The position numbers and the translations under genes were made by a program. This document shows positions 10,344-23,785 of a stretch of DNA of 64,000 nucleotides, piece after piece. Within the stretch, counting starts at the first letter, position 1, and each line of letters opens with the position of its first letter. This DNA is from Ianthella basta (Eukaryota > Porifera > Demospongiae > Verongiida > Ianthellidae): assembly GCA_964019415.1 (NCBI GenBank), contig OZ025872.1, forward strand, positions 7,085,322-7,149,321, in the 5' to 3' direction. The notes beneath the pieces were generated by a model. That model did no database searches. It saw nothing but the letters and a program-made list of their open reading frames with translations, and had not been told where the DNA came from.

Positions 10344-12617
10344 CTGCAGTGAGGGATGAAAGGTACTGATGCTGGTGGCAGTCAGATGTTGGTGGGTGAA
10401 CCTACTGCATTGTGCATTGCCATAATTAGCCCATACAAACTGTGGGAACTATGTACAACCACTGTAATCCTAGTTTGTTGCATAAGCTACACTAAGTACT
10501 GCATAACTTTTCTAGCAACGCACAAGCACCAGTACTGACCAAGCCTGTATTATGTTGTGGCAGAGCATGTGTGATACCTGTATTGTATAGTAAGTACATA
10601 CGTAGGATAGTTGCCATACTGTATAGTATAGTACCACTGTAGCCAAGGGCTCATGCACTTTGTTGTGTGTTACACGTTAATAAACTATGTTGTGATTATG
10701 GCTGATACAGAACCTACCATTTGCTGTAAGTCATTATTGTCCTGCTGAAGGTTGTTCTTGATGAAAGGTACACTTTGAGTAGAGCCATCTTTATCCTGCG
10801 TACATGGAGGCATAACAATAGAAACTAACACCCATTCCTTATCCACTGCATGATCACCTGACTAGTGTAGTATGCTTACGTACATTGTTCACTTCAGTGC
10901 TGTCTAAGTTCATGCTTGAGCTGTAGTGCTGTAGGGAGCAGGCATATCAGTGAAAGCCATCAGTGCACTACACTGTGTGTGTGTCGTGACGTAGAGGGGT
11001 TGCTAACTTATGTACATTTTGAGTTGCCATAGAATTGGTGTGTGTGTGTTTGTGTGTGTCTGTGTGTGTGTGTGAGGTAGACAGAGAAGGGGAAGGGGAA
11101 GGGAGGAGGAGGGGAGACAGACGGCAGGATGGAGCGAGGGAGGGAGAGAAAGTATAAGGAATAAATAGGGTGATGAGGCCTATAAATCAATCCTAACACT
11201 TTTTTCTACAACCTAGCACTCCTGTGGGTGTACAGTGTATCACAGAACTAAACCTTCCCTGGCCCTATTGGCTCTGATCCCTACTATTATAGTGTAGTCG
11301 CCCTGAAGTGGGTAAGGGCTGGACCTCACCTTTCTATCTTGTGTCTCTGTGACGTAGTGCCCGGTTCTGGCAGGAGTCACGTGCCTGGCCGGTTAACCTC
11401 AACTGTGAGGGGGCTTTTGGGACTCAGCTGCTCTTGTGTACTGTCGCTGTGTGGCAGGTGTTGAGTTTTTGCCTTATTTGGTCACACTATTCCATCTCCT
11501 AGGTTACCGCAATAGTGTTACTTGTTACTTTAATACTGTTTCAATGAGCACTATACTTGTATTGCAAGGTCATGCACCTCAACAATGAAATTCCACGAAC
11601 TGAAAGTTTCTATTTGTCCAACTCCTTCCCAGTAATCTCCCCAGGAGGCCAAGTAAACAATGTGCCATAACCAAATGAGGTCAATGGAAGGCTCCACACT
11701 GTCGCCACCTTACCGATATTCATAGATGGTGCAGCGGCAGTCTCCGCCTCTCCCGACACATATTTGAGTTAATAAACACTGTCACTGAATGCCTAATGAG
11801 TATACACACCCCCCTTTAGCCTGTACTATTACATGGTATGTGTAATAAGGTAATTTATATGGTGGCACTGTGTGTTTAGTGCATACTGGTGTATTTCTGT
11901 ACACCAGTGCCTCTGGCAATGTGATATGGCTCTACATGTATCTTTTGGCACTTGGTGTGTACAGGTACGGGTGTGTTTGAGTGCTGGGATGTAGACACAT
12001 CCACATGGGTGGTGTGTGTGTTGCATGTAAAGTGGAACATCTCCAGACACTGATGGAACTCATAAACTGAGCAATGAGATCTCTGTAGTTGAGGAGTAGT
12101 TTGTGGTTGTGAAAGGTATGCTCATCAGTGTGGTGTCCTTCCTTCAGGGGTCCTTGATAAAGAGGGTTCAATGTACATATGCTGTGTCCCAGTGTGTGTG
12201 ATTTGTATTGTTTGTGGCTGATTATTGTGTGGGCATGGGCAGAGATCCCATGTGTGTTGTTGCTGCTGAGTGCAGGGCTGTTTGTACGTTTGTAACCTTG
12301 TCTCCTATTGCCTTGCAGGTAGTATACTGTACACATGCTGGCATGGTGCTGGCTGAGTAGGCTTCAATACTCTGAAGTGTGTGTGTGTATGCAGCTTATG
12401 ACTTTGTGTGTCCTTTTAGTTTTCGTTTAATTCAGAAAGGTGACTTCTGTTTCTCTATCAATAGAAATTGTTAATTGATGAATTGTCTGGTGCCTGTTGT
12501 ATGTGTGTGCTATGAGATAAGCCTGTGTGACATTAGTTGTGTGTGTGTGTGTGTGTTGTATGAGGGTGCCTAAACATACAACATCTGTGCACTCCAGTTG
12601 GTCAGGGGCACATTGCT
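10344..12617. other. no gene recognised; TG microsatellites
   Basis: The stretch contains TG-rich tracts near 11040-11072 and, just beyond its end, 12538-12556, a purine-rich run at 11085-11160 and scattered short open frames without coding character. A slightly G/C-richer patch at 11230-11460 could be a promoter or old mobile-element sequence; nothing specific is visible. Confidence 0.4.
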
Positions 12618-12692
12618 TCAAAAACTTTTCATGTGGTTTTGTATGTACTTGACAGCCCAGGTCTTCATGGGATGGTAATACATGACAGGGTC
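12618..12692 (-). CDS. candidate terminal exon, unidentified
   Basis: The acceptor GTGTCTGTGCAG is followed by 24 codons (starting DPVMYYHPMKTWAVK, ending KSF) and a TGA stop. Composition is protein-like and the acceptor is strong, but I recognise no family and no upstream exon was found. It could be the last exon of a small minus-strand gene lying between the module array and the aminotransferase gene. Confidence 0.25.
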   Translation of the reverse strand, partial: DPVMYYHPMKTWAVKYIQNHMKSF

Positions 12693-13397
12693 CTGCACAG
12701 ACACCCACATAAGCGACTTGGGAGGATCTACTAAAGTTAGTCATTTTGGTACTTACTGGCCTATTGTTCTTCAGTAATCCAGCAGGTCAACTCGCACCAC
12801 TGCAGTCTCTATTACCAGCCCATGTCCATACCACAATAGATTGAGCTTTTAACAAGAATGCAGCAGTGTAGCACTTTACGACAACTCAACACTGCTCATG
12901 GTGTCTGTAAGTACTGACTACAAACAAACAGAGTAACAGAAAGTGGAACAGCAGAATGTTTCAATTCTAGACTTACACAAACACCAACAGCCTAACACTT
13001 CTTCGCTGACAAGCGTCTTTCTCATTCAGGGTATCTCAGTTTCCTTAAGCCTGCACGCTTACTGTATACACTATTACCTTTGAACTGTATGTAGTTGTGT
13101 ATGCTGCTAAAGTGTATGAAGGGAGGATACCACTGTGTTGAACCACTGGATGGGTGTCACTGTCACAGGAGCCTGAAGAGTGTATTCCACATACAGGACC
13201 TTCTACCTGCACTCATTTGTGGACTTGCAGAGTTAACTTGTACTGCCAATGAAGTATCACATCTGTGATACATTCATGGGAGAACCAAAGTGTTGGTGTT
13301 GCTATGGAAACACATGTACCCTGGAACCCAGTTATGCCCACTGAGATGTATAGCTTGCACACATATGTATGTTCAACTCGTATACACCTACCCCACT

Positions 13398-13419
13398 CCC
13401 CCCCCCCCCCCCCCCCCCC
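13398..13419. repeat. poly-C tract
   Basis: This is an almost uninterrupted run of about 22 C on the plus strand. Similar tracts occur near 13570-13587, 35387-35406, 50808-50821 and 50980-51004, and a G run lies at 15420-15432. Short stretches in other frames (poly-Pro, poly-Gly) are by-products. Confidence 0.9.
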
Positions 13420-13607
13420 ACTACTTGTGATGTGGTGTGGTACTGACCAGTACGGGAGCAAGAAGAACTGCATCCCATGGCTGTTGGAGATGGGACCACA
13501 GAAATAATGCGATGAGTAAGTCCACCCAAAACATGATTCCATGTCACTGTCACTCACTAATCATGATGCCCCCCCCCCCCCCCCCCCACACACCTGCCAC
13601 TGGGCAG

Positions 13608-13670
13608 GGCCGGTCCGACTAGCACTACTGGAGACCCAGCTACAGCCAGCTGTGCAAGAAGGAATTGGAG
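13608..13670 (+). CDS. candidate exon, unidentified
   Basis: The acceptor CACTGGGCAG and donor GAG|GTAACT bound an open frame reading PVRLALLETQLQPAVQEGIG. It looks coding but is isolated and unassigned. It is on the opposite strand to the neighbouring aminotransferase gene. Confidence 0.2.
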
Positions 13671-14344
13671 GTAACTGCAAGTACATAGCTGCTAGGAGGA
13701 GATGGCTGAGGTGTACCAGAACATGTTGATATCAAGGTCACAACAATGACACCTCCTTTGAGAGATGTGCATGTGAGAGGAGGAGCAGAAGGAGTGGAGG
13801 AAGGAGGATGTGTTAAAAGATGCTGCCCACATGTCAGAAAACTATCATTAATGCAAAAGTCAGCGTGGATTGTGTGTGGGCATTTGTGATAGTATTAGTG
13901 TGCTGTTTGTCTGTGGTCCAGGAGTGCGGTTTGCCAAATGCATGCACTCATGATCAAGCAATGTGTTTGTATTAGTACATGTACATGTTACATATTAAGG
14001 AATTCATCATTGTGCAGCCATTCACTATGTGCACCCCTGCCCACCTCATTCCTGGTCTAGACTCAGCATTTGCATCCAAATACTAAATGTGGTAGTACTG
14101 AAGGGGGCGGGGCCACAGGTAGTGGGTGGGACAAAGAAGAGTGAGTAAATGTTATCAACGAGATTGGACACTAATTTGTTCAACCGCAAGTCCCGGTATG
14201 TGACAAGATCAATCAGTACAAAATACTGATATACACAGAAGACTGGTACATATTTGGAAAGCACACAGTCAGTGTGTTTATTTGCTCTTCTCTATTAACG
14301 TCTACAAGTGTGTTGTTTGCTAATGTGTTTACATGCATTGTTAT

Positions 14345-14350
14345 TTTATT
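14345..14350 (-). promoter_or_regulatory. possible poly(A) signal for the aminotransferase gene
   Basis: AATAAA on the minus strand lies about 155 bases past the stop of the ACC-synthase-like gene, a normal 3' UTR distance. Confidence 0.4.
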
Positions 14351-14502
14351 GAACATTGATCTGGTGGTGGTGTTCATTTCTGAATTACCATTATACACCT
14401 TGTGATGAATAAAAGCAAAGTAATTAATCTACTGTTGCTACAGGAAATTACGTAAATTGGTGAAACAATAATTATATAAACATCACAGTTTTGCAATGAG
14501 TG

Positions 14503-14601
14503 TTACTTTGATTTCTGTATCACTGCACAGAAACGCTTCAGCCCTGCACACAGTGGATTGAAGACAGGCTCAACAAGCGTGTGTGTGTGTGTGCGCATGC
14601 G

Positions 14602-14658
<57 letters not shown>

Positions 14659-15213
14659 GTGTGTGATGTAGCATGCTATACATGTAGAATGTTACTCCCG
14701 CTGTATGTACCTACCTATTCTGAGGTTTTCCAGAGGGATGGAGAAGATGATCCTGAACCACCCGGGCTCGGCAGTATAGAAGGTTGACCCAGGGTTCACA
14801 TATACGCCTGCATCAAGACACCTATGGTACATGTCCATCTCTTCCTGCTCTGTCATCACATACTGGCACAGCATGGAAGAGTGAGGAAGAATGCATTGTG
14901 TACCTTAGATCATCTCTTTGTGTGTACATGTGCATGTGTGTATGAGTGTACATCTGCCTGTGTCTGTGAAGATGTGCATCCATCAACTGTCTCCCTGTGT
15001 ATTTGTGTATGTCTATCCATGTGTGTGCACATACAGTACAGGCGTCACCTTCCTTAGATCTGCCATGATGTACAGCCCTGCCTTAGGAAGAATGTAATCC
15101 ACTCCGACAAAGTCCAGTGCTTCTTTCACTAACTTCAGGGCAGACTGAAGCTGTTCAATTTTTGTAGGGAAGTACACATTCTTTACCCATTCTAAGAGGG
15201 AGTTTGGAGAGCA

Positions 15214-15257
<44 letters not shown>

Positions 15258-18200
15258 GACCTGATTGGAAAAGAGTGCTTGTTTGGATCCATATGAGTTC
15301 TTCATGACTCAAGCATGTATACTAGTCTACTCTTTCTTAGCCTTCTGCTTGTAGGTCTGGATGCAAATTGCACTCACCATGGTCCTTGATCATGACAGTT
15401 AGGAGGTGCTGGGATGGGAGGGGGGGGGGGGAGAGAAACTACAAATTAATGTCATTCAACTAGAGCTGCATGTGTACCTCACAACTGCCACCCCCTTTTT
15501 AGTCTTCCATGCCCACAAGCCACACCCACCCTGATGAGGGGTGCAGTGTCGTAATAGGTTACTATGTATTGAGCCGCCTGTGGTACAACCATACCAGGAC
15601 ACACAATGCACCCAGCTCTCAGTCCAGGGACACCAAAATCCTGCACGAGAAGAGAGGTAGACGGAGAACCACTTTTTGTGGCCTTGCACTCATTCACGCA
15701 CACCTTGATATGCCGATATAGCCCTAGACCCTCTTACCTTACTGAATCCCCAAAGAACGTGCACGAAATCTGGTTTCGGCAATCTACACAAAGGGACAGA
15801 AGTAATGTTGATATTCTCGGAGATCTGTCTTTATCCCCATCTCCCCTTGTCCCTCTCCTCATCACTCCTCCACCACTCTGCCGCCTCCCCTCCTCTCAAC
15901 CCTCCCCTGCCCTGCCCCTATCGCACACCCCAACCTGGCCTCTATTCTTACTCCAACTCCAGAACACTGGTGAACACTTCTGAAGGATCCAGTACACAAC
16001 GCATATACACCTCATCCACAATTAGGTGAAGGGAATTTCTGGTCAACAGAAGTAGCAGAAAACACCTGTAAAGTGTTAAAGCTTGATTGGCACACAAGCC
16101 AAAGCACTCCTTGCTACCAATGTATAGCACCACCCACCGCTGTTTGCCTAGGAGAGACTAACCGCGGCCTGGTTTAGGCTATAATACACGCAGTGTGAGT
16201 AATATACTGATGGAAGTATTAACTACAGCTTTTGGATTCTCTTAATAGTATACTGCAAAGTTGCCATGGTAACAGTTTCAGTGCACCCACTCGTGGCAGA
16301 ATTGCACAAGGTCTTCCAATTCACGCCGTGTTAGGATGAAGCCAACTGGGTTGTGTGGATTGGTGACTAGAACAGCACGCACATTACAGCCCTGAACGTA
16401 CACAAGGAGTAAAAATGAGAATGAATGATGGCACGAAGACATACATTGTACATTTCAACAATAATGTCAGAATATTCTTAGAAAATGTACTGCTCATGCA
16501 TTAAGCAATCAGCACCTTTTCTGCCAGTTCTTCAAATTTTCTCTTGTAGTTTTCAATGCTTGGTCTAAATGGCCCATTCTTGCTCTGATAGTTGGATGAC
16601 ATGACTATTGTTCATAGCTCTTCATACAACTTGACAATCACGTATTCAGCCACGTACGGGTCAAGGTGCACCCTTCCCATCCCATGTACTCCAACAGCTA
16701 CACAATGACGTCGCTCGCATTGCATATAATTATATACATACACATTGTAGTTTCATTGTGCACATCCAATAACATGGTAGCTTTGCTGTGTTACAGTACA
16801 GGTATGTATATTTGTACCTGACACCTTGTATCAAGAAATCTGTCACAATATATACGTTAAACCAATTCTCTGCAATGTCTTATAACTGCGTGTGCTTGAA
16901 TTGTCCACTAAACATGCATATCAATTGAATACAAGAATTACAAAGCAAAACGGTAAGAAAGCAAACACAACACACCCACCTCCTGGGTCACAGATGAGCT
17001 GGGTCAGACAGTCCAATGCACTCAACACCCCAGCAGTGACAACAACCTACACAAGCACTATAGACATTCATACAGTACTCAAAGCAATGCAACTTCATGG
17101 GGAACAAGAGCGCTTAGGCTCTGTTGTCTCCTCAGACAGATATTGTATAAATTATAATATTAGGCATAACATAGATATATATGTAGATACACCATAACAG
17201 CCAGTTGTTAGGCACATATATAATTAAGCATGCTCTGGCAGCATATAATATAGTGCTTAAAAAGGGATCCACGTTACTCCTTTGCCTGTCTATTACCATG
17301 CAGGCTCTAATCCAGGAGACTACTCTTGCAAAGCAGTTGGCATTCATGAAAAATGAATTCTTCCATTTTTGCTTTACACATCCAGTATGTAAACACACTG
17401 CATAATTAAAAGGTGACCATTTGCAAAAATAGATACACGAATTACCCTTCCAATTGCAAACGTCCATTCACAACTTTTGTCCTGCGAAAATTAAAGCTTA
17501 CACAGTAATGGCCATTGAGTGATACCTACAGTATATGTAAGCAAAGTCTTTACCCAGTAAGGATGTCCCGTAGTTGACTATTATGTAGATGCCCTCCATT
17601 AGCACTCTGCACACACCCTTACATTATCAGCAGTTAATGGTGTGTGAGGGTGGATCTCCCAGTTCAGATAGTCCGCAGTGGCCTTGCACAACCTACAAAT
17701 ATGGCATGTACGTACAGTATACAGTCAACACCAGTAGCAAATCATGTGACACTGATGTAAAGACATTACATAATTATCAGATGCATTCGGCAAATTGAAG
17801 TGATTATAGCATGCTAATGTTACTGTTTTGAGTCCTCTTTTTGTTTATGGTTGTAGTGAACCTGTAGCTCAAGAAGCACGACAATAGAAAATGACTTCAA
17901 ATTCACAGTCAGACAGGGACAATTACCATTCAACCATCCTTACTGTACATACAGGTGGACGTGCACGCAGCTATGAAGGACTGGGACAATATTACAATGG
18001 TTGCCAAGAGTAGGGTAGGAAATGTTTTCATGTAAAATCACCTTACTCAGCTGAACAAATTCTTTAAAGATGGATGCATTTCAGCTTCATCTGTCTCTTA
18101 ACCAGACGGTATAATCAACCAAAATAACCAGAATATATTGATCACACATTAGAAATATTCTAATGTGTGATCAATAAAATAATAAAATCCTTGTGCCGCG

Positions 18201-20278
18201 TCCATGGCACATGCCCAAATAGATTGCTTGGAAGTGAGGATATCGTGTACAAAAGTGAGATGGAAGTAAGAAGCGGAAGAGGGAGACCGAGAAAGAAATG
18301 GAACAATAACTTTAAATGATGTCAAACTAGTGCTATGTACATACGTAATAATTCACACGGTGAAGAATTTCTTTGGCTACTGTACAATTGTTAAGGGCAA
18401 TCTCCTGCATAGGAGATACTGTCCATTTTGGCTGATTATTGGCTGATTGGACTTAATTGTATTTACAGTACATCTTTGTTAACCCTAAGGCTAAACATTT
18501 TGCAAATACTCAATCAGATGCTTAAAATCTGCAATTTAACAGATGCTCATCTTGACAGTGCAATGTTTCAGTGTTATTTATTTACTATTATTCTGCTTTT
18601 AGTGCTATTATTTTACTATTATTTTGCTGTAATTAATTCTGTTTTTAGTTAATATATTTTGCTGATACTGTATCTGTATTTATTAAAGGTGCATGATAAA
18701 TATGTCGTACTATTACGTTGTAAAGTTATACAATATCCTGTGCTACTGAGTGTATAATTAATTTATCAAATCCAGAACAGCACTTCAATTGCCATTGGAA
18801 GTCCACATGCAATCAGTAGGCCTTGAAACTCAAGCTTAAACTACTATGCAGACAGAGTACTCTAAGGAGGAGAGATTAGAAATGACCAAATTTGATTCCA
18901 CAACTGCCATACACTATACAAAAGTACTGTATGAAGATTCAGCAGCAATGACTGCACAGGCAATTCAGGTGAGGAAGAGGCTAGCCTAGATAGTTTGGCC
19001 ACAGATGAGTTAATAACAGGAAGCTTAATTGGGCTTGAAAGTGTAAGAGGCCACTGATTAGTGGAACCAGATACACGTCACTTATGTGCTTATTTTACAT
19101 TTGTAGTTTCACAATTTAGTACAATGCTTGCTAATTTGCTACAATTGGCACACAATAATGTCACATACTAATACATTGTGAATTGATACCAGCTATTATA
19201 ACTAAATTGCTTGCAGCAAACTGACTCACTCAATGGGAAACCCATAGTTCAATAGTTTTGACGAGAGTACGAAGTCACTGGGTCTTGATAGCTGGGGCGG
19301 AGATGGTGTGCAGAGACAGAAAAGGAACACATTCATTCCATGTAACTGTACCATTCAACACATGTGGTGAATACACTTGGAGTACACTTTGGATACCAAT
19401 GTATTTACAAAGTATCCATATTGAGGTACAGACTAGTACATATCATCATCTGTCTCATACATCCCCTGTAACGTAATACACAACCTCTGCCTTGCCGCAC
19501 ATGGTCTCAAATTTCATTTCATATGGTTTGTCCTCAACCCTCCCTGGGTGATACCTAATACCTCTATGGCAACATCTTCACAACACCTCCACAGCACACT
19601 CCCACACTGCAACCACATACATCATGCCAAACATTACACCACAAGTACCTACATGCTATGTCCTAACCCCATGCACATACCCTTTCCATGACGATGTCAT
19701 GCACCAAGCTGTTGCAAGCTGTGCCCATATTTACTATACCCTATATACAAACAAGAATACCATGCAATGGCATAGTAAGTTCATTGCATCCATATTGTAT
19801 TTTATAGTTACATAATTATGGCAGTCAATTGTAAGGAGCAGATCAGAGTTGTAGTGGGTAGATTGCACCATTTATAATGCATGTAGCTCTTCTATCTGCC
19901 CCAATACAACAGCAGGGCTGTGTGTTGATCTGCATCACCCCATCTCTCATGACATTTGCTTGGGAGAGGCCAGTGTATAGTATGTACATGTATAGTGTGG
20001 AAACAGCAGATCCAAGTGGGATGCAGATCAAAGGTTATGGCCACATGCAAGTTGTCACAACACATGCCGTATTGGTATAAAGTGGATGTATTTGTCATCT
20101 GTCCCCTTGCATCTTGCCAGCATGCCTGGGGGTTGTCTTTGGAGTAAGAGTTCATGGAGACCTTGAAGAAATTGTCTTCAAATAGGTCATGTTCAGGTTC
20201 ATAAGTGCCCATTCGTTGGCCACGCCTGGACAACACTTGTGCAGTGATATTCTTCTTAGCAGCCCATTCATCTTTGTC
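14503..20278 (-). CDS. ACC-synthase-like class I/II PLP aminotransferase (ACCS family)
   Basis: Eleven exons at the 3' end read continuously by splice phase: 17692-17623, 17046-16980, ~16612-16516, 16391-~16277, 16038-15952, 15783-15738, 15640-15530, 15408-15378, 15191-15049, 14862-14715, 14543-14503. Landmarks in order are VVVTAGVLSALD, TNPHNPVG, LHLIVDEVYM, WGFSK|DFGVPGLRAG with the PLP-binding Lys at the exon end, AGLYIMADLRK, and EPGWFRIIFS near the C-terminus, ending IQKSK. These match animal ACCS (1-aminocyclopropane-1-carboxylate synthase-like) proteins better than other aminotransferases. An N-terminal exon at 20278-20126 (LSRRGQRM... SKDNP) fits the family start, apparently with a GC donor. 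The piece expected to follow it (the GTSEN region) was not found. The exon near 16.6 kb has a stop in its upstream frame, and the 16.28-kb exon lacks a clean GT donor, so the 5' half of the model is incomplete. Substrate is not predictable; animal ACCS proteins are not established ACC producers. Confidence 0.8.
14577..14664. repeat. TG microsatellite
   Basis: A (TG)n tract with a few GC interruptions lies in the last intron of the aminotransferase gene. A second tract, 15216-15254, lies in the intron between the 31-nt and 143-nt exons. Confidence 0.95.
17700..20120. other. long intron region of the aminotransferase model
   Basis: No convincing exon was found here. A plus-strand stretch near 17.95-18.01 kb (VDVHAAMKDWDNITMVAKSR between an acceptor and GG/GTAGG) looks coding by eye but is isolated. 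One or more N-terminal exons of the aminotransferase must lie here if the gene is intact. Confidence 0.35.
18137..18175. repeat. short perfect inverted repeat (18-bp arms, 3-nt loop)
   Basis: The arms ATTGATCACACATTAGAA and its exact complement are separated by ATA. It could be a relic of a small inverted-repeat transposon or a cruciform-prone site. It lies in an intron of the aminotransferase model. Confidence 0.85.
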
Positions 20279-20470
20279 CTGTACAGATGTGTTTACAAAA
20301 TCATTGACCAGTGCCTGTGCTACCCATAATGTTGTAACACCTCACACTAGGCAGTACCAGCAAAAATGTGTAACAAGACGTGACTAGTCAACACCGAAAG
20401 TATAATACATACACACAGAGAAAACACACAAAGCTGAAGTGGTAGTAGGTTCAATAATACGAGATTCTTG

Positions 20471-20570
20471 AGCAAGACACAACTGATAATGATAAATCAA
20501 TCAAATGCAGGACGTTTCGACCCGAAGGTCTTTGTTAACTGCGTACAGGATCCTGTCATCCTGTATTATT
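20471..20570. mobile_element. terminal fragment of a Penelope-like element
   Basis: The block GAGCAAGACACAACTG...GCAGGAC-TTTC-ACCCG-AGGTCTTTG is shared with 32549-32630 at the edge of the Penelope-like element. The complementary strand contains GACCTTCGGGTCGAAAC, the stem II/GAAA half of the hammerhead motif common in Penelope-like elements, but the CUGANGA box is not intact. Confidence 0.55.
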
Positions 20571-20657
20571 GGATTATCAACGCAACTATGAGCCTCTACA
20601 ATGTCATTGGTAGTAGGTTGTCTAGCAGATTGAAGCAGTGACACATATTACATACAC

Positions 20658-20754
20658 CTGCAGACTGTACAGCCATCTTCATGTGAATGTATGGCAATAG
20701 GACCTTCTACAGTGCAGTTACAGTTGGTACGTACAATTGACAAGTTGGTTGTGT
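20658..20754 (-). CDS. candidate Cys-rich exon, unidentified
   Basis: An acceptor (ATTCATAG) and donor (CAG|GTGTAT) frame a 97-nt open stretch containing NCNCTVEGPIAIHSHEDGC and a further T-V-C. It is cysteine-rich and may be extracellular. It lies just upstream of the aminotransferase N-terminal exon but its phase does not join to it, so it is probably a separate gene. Confidence 0.3.
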
Positions 20755-21176
20755 CTATGAATAAGGAAATGAAAGTCAGTATCTGACTGGCACATACGTA
20801 CGTATACCATAATTATATATGCTCTAATGTGGATTTTGAGCTACTGAGCCACTAACCTTGCAGTGACGTATGCCCTTCCTCACCTTATGTAGGCATGGTT
20901 CAGCTAACCTGGCAGGTGAGCTGCTCACTACAGCTACTTAGAACACATGTAGTGCAGCAAGCCAGTATGGTATGCACTTATCAACCTGCGTTGTACAGCC
21001 TCCTATTCTATTCAAACTGGCTTTATAATAATAATAAGGCGAGGAAGGGCGAATTGTCTTACCAATTTCATTTCAAGTGCGCACAAGTTCTTTTGGCTAT
21101 ACTTTACATTTTGGAAGTGCACCATCACTTGTTAAGTGAGATGAATTGGTCACAATACTAGTAAGACATGTCTCAC

Positions 21177-21302
21177 CTGATTTCGTTGATCTTGTTGTTG
21201 GCTATTGCTTGATCTGTTCTTCATGGATGCTGTAGTGAATGTTCTACAGATTGCAAACCTTTGTTTGGCAATTCTCACTGCAACTCGTATTCCACCAATC
21301 AT
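21177..21302 (-). CDS. candidate first exon with mitochondrial-presequence character
   Basis: ATG at 21302 opens 42 codons ending at a CAG|GTGAGA donor, phase 0. The first 25 residues are rich in Arg/Lys and hydrophobic residues with no acidic residue (MIGGIRVAVRIAKQRFAICR), typical of a mitochondrial targeting peptide; a Ser/Gln/Asn-rich stretch follows. No downstream exon could be joined with confidence, so the product is unknown. Confidence 0.35.
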
Positions 21303-22338
21303 GTTGATGCGCAGCAAGAAATCTAAGTATAAAGTACAGTTGACTCTCTGTCTTCCTTGTATAAATCAAGTTGAATCGGTCAGTATGGCGCAGCTTCAGT
21401 CTCCACTATGTACACTGTGTAATCTATCACCTGAGTGTATCTCCACTCATATTCACCATCACAGGTTCTCTACCCCAACTGTGGCAATTCAGCGTGTATT
21501 GCAGATTTTACTAGCTACACATTGGATAGGACCTCATTTAATAGGTAGCCAGGAAGTGCCCATGCAGTAAAAGGTATTCACCTATGTAAGTAACAGAAAG
21601 CATTCCAAGTCCACGCCATGTTAAGTCTGAAGGTGAACATGGAGTGCTATAATTCAATACTGCACAGGGCACTGTTAAAGTCCAAATAACACAACAACAG
21701 CTACTAGCACAGTTGTGCCAATTGCACAAGCTACCATGCCACAGTGGTAATCCACCAGAAAGCAGTGGTGGCTCAAGGACAAGGTAGCCCAATGCACCAC
21801 TAGACATACAGTAATAAAAGAATGCATCATCACACACATATCAGGCAAGCTGTAAAGAGACCACGCATTACATACATACACCTGGTCCAGTAGAGAAGTT
21901 GCACTACACACACAAAACATTTCATTGGTATTCACCACACAGAGGCCACCACATGTATATAACATATACTGTACTTAGCTTGGTATTGGCCAACACATGC
22001 ATATACAGTACATCATATTAGCTACCACACCATAAAGTGCAGAAACTAGATAATACTGTAAAAAAGTAGTCAAGTGGGTAGGGTGAGACAAAAGTGCAGA
22101 AACTAGGAAAGGATGCTAAACACTGAATCAGAGAATTGGCCATGGAGCCCACACATGCAAGGGTGCATGCAATGCTGTAGGGCTATGGTGCAACCCTTTT
22201 ATGCTGGGTCCATTCTTTGCTGTGCAACATCCTTTCGTTGTTTTGCACATTCTGCGCCATCCTTGCATCTTTAGCTCTTCTGTAGACAGTTTTAGTATAT
22301 TAAAGGTCTAACACCATTGCATACCTTCCTTGGCTGAT

Positions 22339-22419
22339 ATGGACCAATTATTATTAGTTCTTCGTGACATCATTTGTGGCTATATGAAGCTCAGTAGTAT
22401 AATTGAAAATGGTGAACAG
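22339..22419 (+). CDS. candidate first exon, unidentified
   Basis: ATG followed by 27 codons (begins MDQLLLVLRDIICGYMK) ends at CAG|GTACGT, phase 0. A possible next exon starts after TTTGTACAG near 22.5 kb but stops after ten codons. It may be a short gene or chance. Confidence 0.2.
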
Positions 22420-23536
22420 GTACGTAGCTAGACTTGACAGGTACTAAACCAGCCACACCATACACACTGTAAAACGCAATACGTAATACGTTTGTACAGG
22501 AGCTCATTGAGTTGCCAATCACTAATGTATAGCATATTAGCTACAGCACAAGAATCCAACAGCTTAACCCAACTTACAAGATCCATGTTACTCTACTTTA
22601 TGGCTATTTGTCTCCGTCTGGATGCACTAAAACATTACTAGGTAATCAAGCTAGTGACATCATTGTATGGGTGCCAAGCCGTGTATGGTTTTTCAAGTTC
22701 TAGCAGCGCCATCGCTGTACCACCACAGAACTGGCACTGTGCTGAGCACGCATACCCCTAACCTATGCAGTGAGTAGGTGCTCAACTCACCACAGCAGGT
22801 GAAGTTGGCTAAGGTGGGCTTACCTTCACCCAAGTACACAGTACCTGCTACCCTATTATAAGCTGTACACCTGCTTCCCTTTTACAACTGTTGCTTACAT
22901 ATTCGTCAGTGAATAACTGCTGCATTCTGAGTGAGACATGAATTACATGTCATCAAGTGTGCCTGACTAGCAAAGACTGAAGATGTGGCATGCTACTAGC
23001 TGGGCTCAGCTGCTGAGGTGAATGCATGAGTTCGAGGATGAAGTGAATAGAAAAAACAGGGTGTGGCTCCCTTCCCTAGGGTGCAGACGTCTATGGGGCT
23101 TTGGGGGCTTCAGCCCCCCCCCAGATTATTAGCTTTAGCCTATAGTTTATACATAGACAAATGCTAATATATATGCTCACTCATTCTGGCCATGCCTCAT
23201 CATGAATAGTCATAGCAATGGTGTTCCAATAAATAGCAAACCATGTATATGAAATTAATCCACAGCAGTGGTACAACAATAATATTTTTCTGGAAACCCC
23301 CCACCTACTGTATGTACTCAACTGTGTCTATGCCCATGTATAATAATCTAAGAACTGTCTATCCCCACATTAACAATTGCATGCAAGGGACCTGAGCGCA
23401 CACAGGTATACCCATTGTAGTCGCTTAAAGTTAACTGACAAGTGAATAGGGCAAAGTGCCCAGCCTTTATTGATTACTGTTACATATATATGTGGTAGTT
23501 GCTTCAATCATTGACACTTTTGTTTCACTCAAATGA

Positions 23537-23605
<69 letters not shown>

Positions 23606-23624
23606 TTGTGTGTGTTTGTGTGTG

Positions 23625-23655
<31 letters not shown>

Positions 23656-23724
23656 TTGTGTGTGTTTGTGTGTGTTTGTGTGTGTGTTTGTGTGTGTTTG
23701 TGTGTGTGTTTGTGTGTGTGTGTT

Positions 23725-23785
<61 letters not shown>

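Noticed and set aside
15606..15983. 125-codon plus-strand frame rich in Ser/Pro/Leu
   Set aside because: It overlaps, antisense, three firmly phased exons of the aminotransferase gene and a polypyrimidine stretch.
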